Source: JAEUIT01 sp044220875
GTDB taxonomy: Bacteria > Planctomycetota > Phycisphaerae > Phycisphaerales > SM1A02
NCBI GenBank assembly: GCA_044220875.1
Contig: JBGAQH010000002.1
Coordinates: 558,001 to 622,000 of the forward strand
Length of the DNA: 64,000 nt
Reading direction: 5' to 3'
The translations under genes and the position numbers were made by a program. The notes below the pieces were generated by a model, which was not told the origin of the DNA, ran no database searches, and saw only the letters and a list, made by a program, of their open reading frames with translations. Shown here one piece after another: positions 60,424-64,000 of this stretch. Position 1 is the first letter of the stretch. Each line of letters begins with the position of its first letter.

Positions 60424-62805
60424 ATGCGTCGCACTGCCGTCGGCCTTTCCTTCGTCCTCGGTTCCCTCGCGATCTCGCCTGCGGCCGGGTCCGATTCGCG
60501 GCCCGTCTGTTCGCTCGTCCAGACGTTTCCCGCTCTCAATTCGCCGGCGTACGGATCGCGCGCGACCGCCGCTGACATGAACGGCGACGGAATCGCTGAC
60601 CTCGTCTGCTGGAGCGAAGAGATCCGGGTGATGGCGGGATCGCGGACCGGCGAGTTCAGCGAGATCGCCGGGATGAGGATCCTTCCGATCTTCAATGCCT
60701 ACGACATCGACTGCGGTGACGTGAACGGTGACGGGCGACCGGATCTCGTGGTGACCGGGGCGAGCATCCGCTGCGGCGACGAATCCTGCCGGACGCACAC
60801 TTACACCGGCCAGATGCAGGTCTTCCTCAACGACGGCACCGCCTTCGTCGCCCAACCGTTGCAGTCCTACGGAATCGATGTTCCGGCCGGCGCCACGCTC
60901 GCGGATCTCGACCGCGACGGCCATCTCGATCTCGTGATGACGATGCACCTGGCCTGGAACCCGTCGAGCGAGCGCGATGACACCGACGCCATCGTGATCC
61001 TCGCCGGCGACGGGACTGGCGCGTTCACGCCGATCGTGATGGTGGACGCGGGCGTGACCAATGGCGTCGCGATCGTTGCGGATCTCACCTTCGATCAACT
61101 GCCGGACATCGCGTTCGCATCGCAGTCGGCGATTGCCGCGCGCGTCCTCCCGGGGCTCGGTGGTTTCGCGTTCGGGCCGCCGGTCGACTACCCCGTTGGC
61201 TCCGTTCCGCTCAACGTCGTTGCCGCCGATCTCAACGGCGAGGGCTTCGACGACCTCGTCGTCGAGCGCTCCTTCGCGCCGCTGAGTCTCTTCCTGTCGA
61301 AGGCCGCCGGCGGCTTCGCGCCTGCCCAGGAGTTCGATACGACGTACGGTGGCGACTTCGCGGTCGGCGACATCGACGGCGACGGAGATCCGGATCTGGT
61401 CGCGGTCGCTGCGTCGGTCTTCGCCGGCGGCGGAGAGGCCTTCGCGCTTCTCAACGACGGCGCCGGCCAACTGCTGGCGCCCGAGCCGCTCCATGTCGGG
61501 GACCGAGTGCAGCTCGCCCGGATTGCCGACTTCGACGGCGACGGATTGCCGGACCTCGCGGGGCTCCGCGGAGCGACGATCTTCTTCGAGCGCGGCCGCG
61601 GCGACGTGGGCCTGTACGCGCCGCGTTCGCTCGATCCCTTCCCCGCAGGTTGGCTCGACGTCGGTGACATCGACGGCGACGGCGATCCGGACTTCGTGAG
61701 CTCCTCGGAGAACTCCATCCGGGTGCGGACCAACGACGGCGCGGGCCACTTCACGTCGATCGTCTATCCCGACGGCATCAACGGCCAGACGCATCAGCCG
61801 CACCTCGTTGACCTCAACGCCGACGGCGTGCTGGACCTGGTCGTCACCGGCTCGGGGCAGGGTTCGAGCGGGAGGGAGGTGAGCCTGTTCATGGGTCAGC
61901 TCGGCGGGAGGTTCGCATTCACCCTCGCCCTCGACACGGGGTTCACACAAGCCTACGAGTCGGCCATCGGCGACGTCGACGGTGATGGCGATCTCGACAT
62001 CGCGGTCACCGTCTTCAAGACCGGCGGCACCTTCGGCGTTCAGGTCTTCCGCAACACCGGTTCGCTGACGTTCGCTGCGCCCGAGTTCCTGCCGACCTTG
62101 GGAGCGTGGAGCGCGTCGGCCGGCGATCTCGACGGAGACGGTCGCGACGAATTCGTGATCACGAGCGCGAGCGCCGGCATGGTGTACGTCGTCGGTTGCG
62201 AGGGAAATGGCCCGATTGCCTTCCGACAGGAGATCAACCTTGGCATGCAGAACACGGCCCGCACCGGTGCGCTCGACGACATCGATCACGATGGCGACCT
62301 CGACTTCGTCGTCGTCCGCGAGAATGCCCTTCAGACGCTCCTGAATGACGGAACGGGAACGCTTGCGTTGGCGATGACGCTGCCGATCCCGAACGACGGC
62401 TACGCAATGAGCCTCGCCGACGTGACGGGAGACGGCGTGAAGGATGCGGTCATCGTGCACTTTGGCCTCTCGTTGCAAGGCGTCTCGGTGTCCGAAGGCC
62501 ACTCTGACGGAACGTTCACCCAGCTCGGCTTCTTCAGCGGGCGCACCGCAGGTGACGTCATCGTTGCCGACTTCGATCAGGACGGCGACGCGGACATCGT
62601 CACCGCCGGCGACACGCCCATGCTGTACGAGAGTCAGCTCACGCTCCTTCGCGCGGCCGATCTCGATTGCGACGGAATCGTCGGCGCCAGCGACTTGGCC
62701 GTGCTGTTAGGCGCCTGGGGCGGCGCCGGCCCCGCCGATCTCGACGGCGACGGGGTGGTCGGGGCGGGCGACCTGGCCGTACTGTTAGGTGCCTGGAGCG
62801 CGTGA
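60424..62805 (+). CDS. Secreted FG-GAP repeat protein with C-terminal GC-type dockerin
   Basis: The 793-residue protein starts at the ATG at 60424 behind AGGAGG, with a signal peptide (LSFVLGSLAISPAAGS). Residues about 40-720 consist of FG-GAP/VCBS-type beta-propeller blades with calcium loops such as ADMNGDGIADLVCW, GDVNGDGRPDLVVTG, GDIDGDGDPDLVAV, GDVDGDGDLDIAVTVF and ADFDQDGDADIVTA. This is an integrin-alpha-like propeller. The C-terminal repeat pair (CDGIVGASDLAVLLGAW and DGDGVVGAGDLAVLLGAW) is the GC-type dockerin. It sits at the cell surface or in the matrix. Confidence 0.88.
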   Translation: MRRTAVGLSFVLGSLAISPAAGSDSRPVCSLVQTFPALNSPAYGSRATAADMNGDGIADLVCWSEEIRVMAGSRTGEFSEIAGMRILPIFNAYDIDCGDVNGDGRPDLVVTGASIRCGDESCRTHTYTGQMQVFLNDGTAFVAQPLQSYGIDVPAGATLADLDRDGHLDLVMTMHLAWNPSSERDDTDAIVILAGDGTGAFTPIVMVDAGVTNGVAIVADLTFDQLPDIAFASQSAIAARVLPGLGGFAFGPPVDYPVGSVPLNVVAADLNGEGFDDLVVERSFAPLSLFLSKAAGGFAPAQEFDTTYGGDFAVGDIDGDGDPDLVAVAASVFAGGGEAFALLNDGAGQLLAPEPLHVGDRVQLARIADFDGDGLPDLAGLRGATIFFERGRGDVGLYAPRSLDPFPAGWLDVGDIDGDGDPDFVSSSENSIRVRTNDGAGHFTSIVYPDGINGQTHQPHLVDLNADGVLDLVVTGSGQGSSGREVSLFMGQLGGRFAFTLALDTGFTQAYESAIGDVDGDGDLDIAVTVFKTGGTFGVQVFRNTGSLTFAAPEFLPTLGAWSASAGDLDGDGRDEFVITSASAGMVYVVGCEGNGPIAFRQEINLGMQNTARTGALDDIDHDGDLDFVVVRENALQTLLNDGTGTLALAMTLPIPNDGYAMSLADVTGDGVKDAVIVHFGLSLQGVSVSEGHSDGTFTQLGFFSGRTAGDVIVADFDQDGDADIVTAGDTPMLYESQLTLLRAADLDCDGIVGASDLAVLLGAWGGAGPADLDGDGVVGAGDLAVLLGAWSA

Positions 62806-62832
62806 GCGCCGTCACCGGCCGCGCGATCGCGT

Positions 62833-63429
62833 TCAGCCGCCCTCGAGATCCTTCGCCAGCTCCCGGTGCATCCACGCTCGGGCGTAGAGCCAGCCGGCCC
62901 GGACCGTCGCGAAGCTGATGTCGAGCGCCGCGGCCGTCTCCTCGATGGTCAGCCCGGTGAAGAACCGGAGCATCACGATCGTTGCGACCTGGGGGTCATG
63001 CTCCTCGAGGCGCCTCAGCGCGTCGTCGATGTCGAGCATCTCGTCGTCCTCTGATCGAGCGACGAGATTCGCCAGCGCGTCGCTCTCGTCGCCGAGGTCG
63101 ATCCTGACCCGGCCGCCGCCGTGCCGGACGCGAGCCTTCGATCGGGCCCGCTCGACCAGGATGCGGCGCATGGCCTGGGCCGCGGCGGCGAAGAAGTGGC
63201 CGCGCCCGTTCCAGCGGACGTCGCCATCGCCGATCAGCCGCATGTACGCCTCATGGACCAGCGCCGTCGGCTGGAGCGTGTTGCCGGCCCGTTCCCGTCC
63301 CATCTGGGAGGCGGCCATCCGACGCAACTCGTCGTAGACGAGCGCGAGGAGCTCGTCGGTCGCCCGGGCGTCGCCCTGGGATGCCAGGGCCAGAAGCTGG
63401 GTGGTGCGAACGGAGGCGGGATCCACCAT
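62833..63429 (-). CDS. ECF-family RNA polymerase sigma factor
   Basis: The 198-residue protein has sigma region 2 (ATDELLALVYDELRRMAASQ to RERAGNTLQPTALVHEAYMR, the 'ALVHEAYLRL' pattern of the planctomycete-rich ECF group), FFAAAAQAMRRILVERARSK, and region 4 (VATIVMLRFFTGLTIEETAA, then SFATVRAGWLYARAWMHREL). It would direct RNA polymerase to a stress- or surface-related regulon. No anti-sigma gene is next to it. It lies between two surface-protein genes and is divergent from the partial gene at 63629. Confidence 0.92.
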   Translation of the reverse strand: MVDPASVRTTQLLALASQGDARATDELLALVYDELRRMAASQMGRERAGNTLQPTALVHEAYMRLIGDGDVRWNGRGHFFAAAAQAMRRILVERARSKARVRHGGGRVRIDLGDESDALANLVARSEDDEMLDIDDALRRLEEHDPQVATIVMLRFFTGLTIEETAAALDISFATVRAGWLYARAWMHRELAKDLEGG

Positions 63430-63628
63430 GCCCCGGCATTCTCCCGGCGAAGACCGCTGGCCGAAGGCCTCGTCACCCCATTTTGGGAATTCCGCGCAAA
63501 CCGGACGCGCCGCGTCGCACGTGGGTCCGGCCCCCTCGCCCGGTCGACTGATCCGCGACCGGCGGGGGCCTCCTACGGCCGGTCATCCGACCGTCGCCCT
63601 TCGCACCTCCTCCCATCCGGAGCCATCC

Positions 63629-64000
63629 ATGTCCCGCCCCGCCACGACCCTCTCGCTCGCATCACTCCTCGCAACCTCCTGCCTCGCAATCACCTCCACC
63701 GCCAGCGCCGACCTCATCTCCTGGACCAACGCCTCCGGCGACGGCCTCTGGTCGAATGTCTCGAACTGGGACCTCGGCCGCAAGCCGGTGGGCACCGACA
63801 TCGTCTTCGTGACGACGCCCGGCAACGATCCCGTCGTCCTCAACGGCGGCATCGGTTCGGCCCAGACGCTGGTCTCGAGCCATCCGATCCAGCTCCAGTC
63901 CGGCGCGACGCTCAACGTCTTCGGCACCGCCCACTTCAACGGCGGACTCACCATGCTCGGCACCGGCGGCACGCCGTTCATCGTCAACCACGGGACGATC
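63629..64000 (+). CDS. Secreted surface protein, N-terminal part (runs off window)
   Basis: The 124 visible codons start at the ATG at 63629, with GGAG about 7 nt upstream. A signal peptide (TTLSLASLLATSCLAITSTA) precedes WTNASGDGLWSNVSNWDLGR, the 'W-G..W....NW' element seen in large autotransporter-like or dockerin-bearing surface proteins of planctomycetes. It continues with beta-strand-rich GGLTMLGTGGTPFIVNHG. The size, domains and tail are unknown because the gene leaves the window. It is 199 nt from the divergent ECF sigma gene. Confidence 0.75.
   Translation, partial: MSRPATTLSLASLLATSCLAITSTASADLISWTNASGDGLWSNVSNWDLGRKPVGTDIVFVTTPGNDPVVLNGGIGSAQTLVSSHPIQLQSGATLNVFGTAHFNGGLTMLGTGGTPFIVNHGTI

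Noticed and set aside
1..64000. tRNA or rRNA genes
   Set aside because: I scanned for T-arm patterns (GTTCGANTC) and cloverleaf-like stretches and found none convincing.

Overview
The window is high-GC bacterial DNA whose gene content points to a planctomycete, most likely of the class Phycisphaerae. The reasons are an alternative complex III operon with an extended-Tat ActB, five secreted proteins carrying the 'DLAxLLGAWG' GC-type dockerin motif, PEP-CTERM-like tails of the IPTPG...RRRR kind, an ECF sigma factor of the type common in planctomycetes, and many lipoproteins of unknown function. Taxonomy is inferred from these families and was not tested by a search.

Layout. 1-6484 (minus): actABCDE, encoding a quinol-oxidising alternative complex III that feeds electrons to c-type cytochromes. 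7000-10317 (plus): tatD, tatC, tadA and a HAD phosphatase. 10314-15026 (minus): an MFS transporter, truD with a DUF151 nuclease-like gene, and a secreted subtilase. 15404-20952 (plus): metK, a strong terminator, an rsmB-like rRNA methyltransferase and a large secreted beta-helix/kelch-like dockerin protein. 21115-26369 (minus): an extremely acidic D/E-tail protein and a giant PQQ-type beta-propeller protein. 26499-33900 (plus): a lipoprotein, then a pilus cluster (pilT, pilC, two prepilin-like proteins and a PilX-like protein with calcium-loop motifs), then another lipoprotein. 34084-39792 (minus): ppk1, a PTPS-III-like pterin enzyme, and a three-gene secreted-protein operon (a HAF-repeat/dockerin protein and two nearly duplicate PEP-CTERM proteins). 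40199-44148: a glmM-type hexosephosphate mutase followed by a foreign-looking 2.4 kb insert bounded by a duplicated glmM 3' end. 44233-48968: a lipoprotein, an EEP-family hydrolase, a DUF2314 lipoprotein, thyX and a lone Opp-type ATPase. 48990-53497: htrA, panB, a metallo-beta-lactamase-fold protein, coaD and a lipoprotein; panB and coaD both serve coenzyme A synthesis. 54412-55810 (minus): two FabZ-like dehydratases flanking an unusual long ACP. 55962-64000: ftsK, two secreted dockerin proteins, an ECF sigma factor and the start of a surface protein.

Non-coding signals stand out. (i) Three intergenic modules bounded by inverted arrays of a CACAGAGG-like unit, with arms up to 36 bp and unrelated interiors. 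(ii) A separate 113 bp nested palindrome. (iii) A TAnnnT hexamer 6-9 nt upstream of the start codon of at least 11 genes, suggesting that leaderless transcription is common here. (iv) A Campbell-type duplication of the glmM tail around low-GC cargo. (v) An 8-bp tandem repeat between a strong ribosome binding site/ATG and the body of a secreted-protein gene, in a copy number that puts them out of frame, which would suit phase variation. All of these were read by eye. No searches or folding calculations were run.
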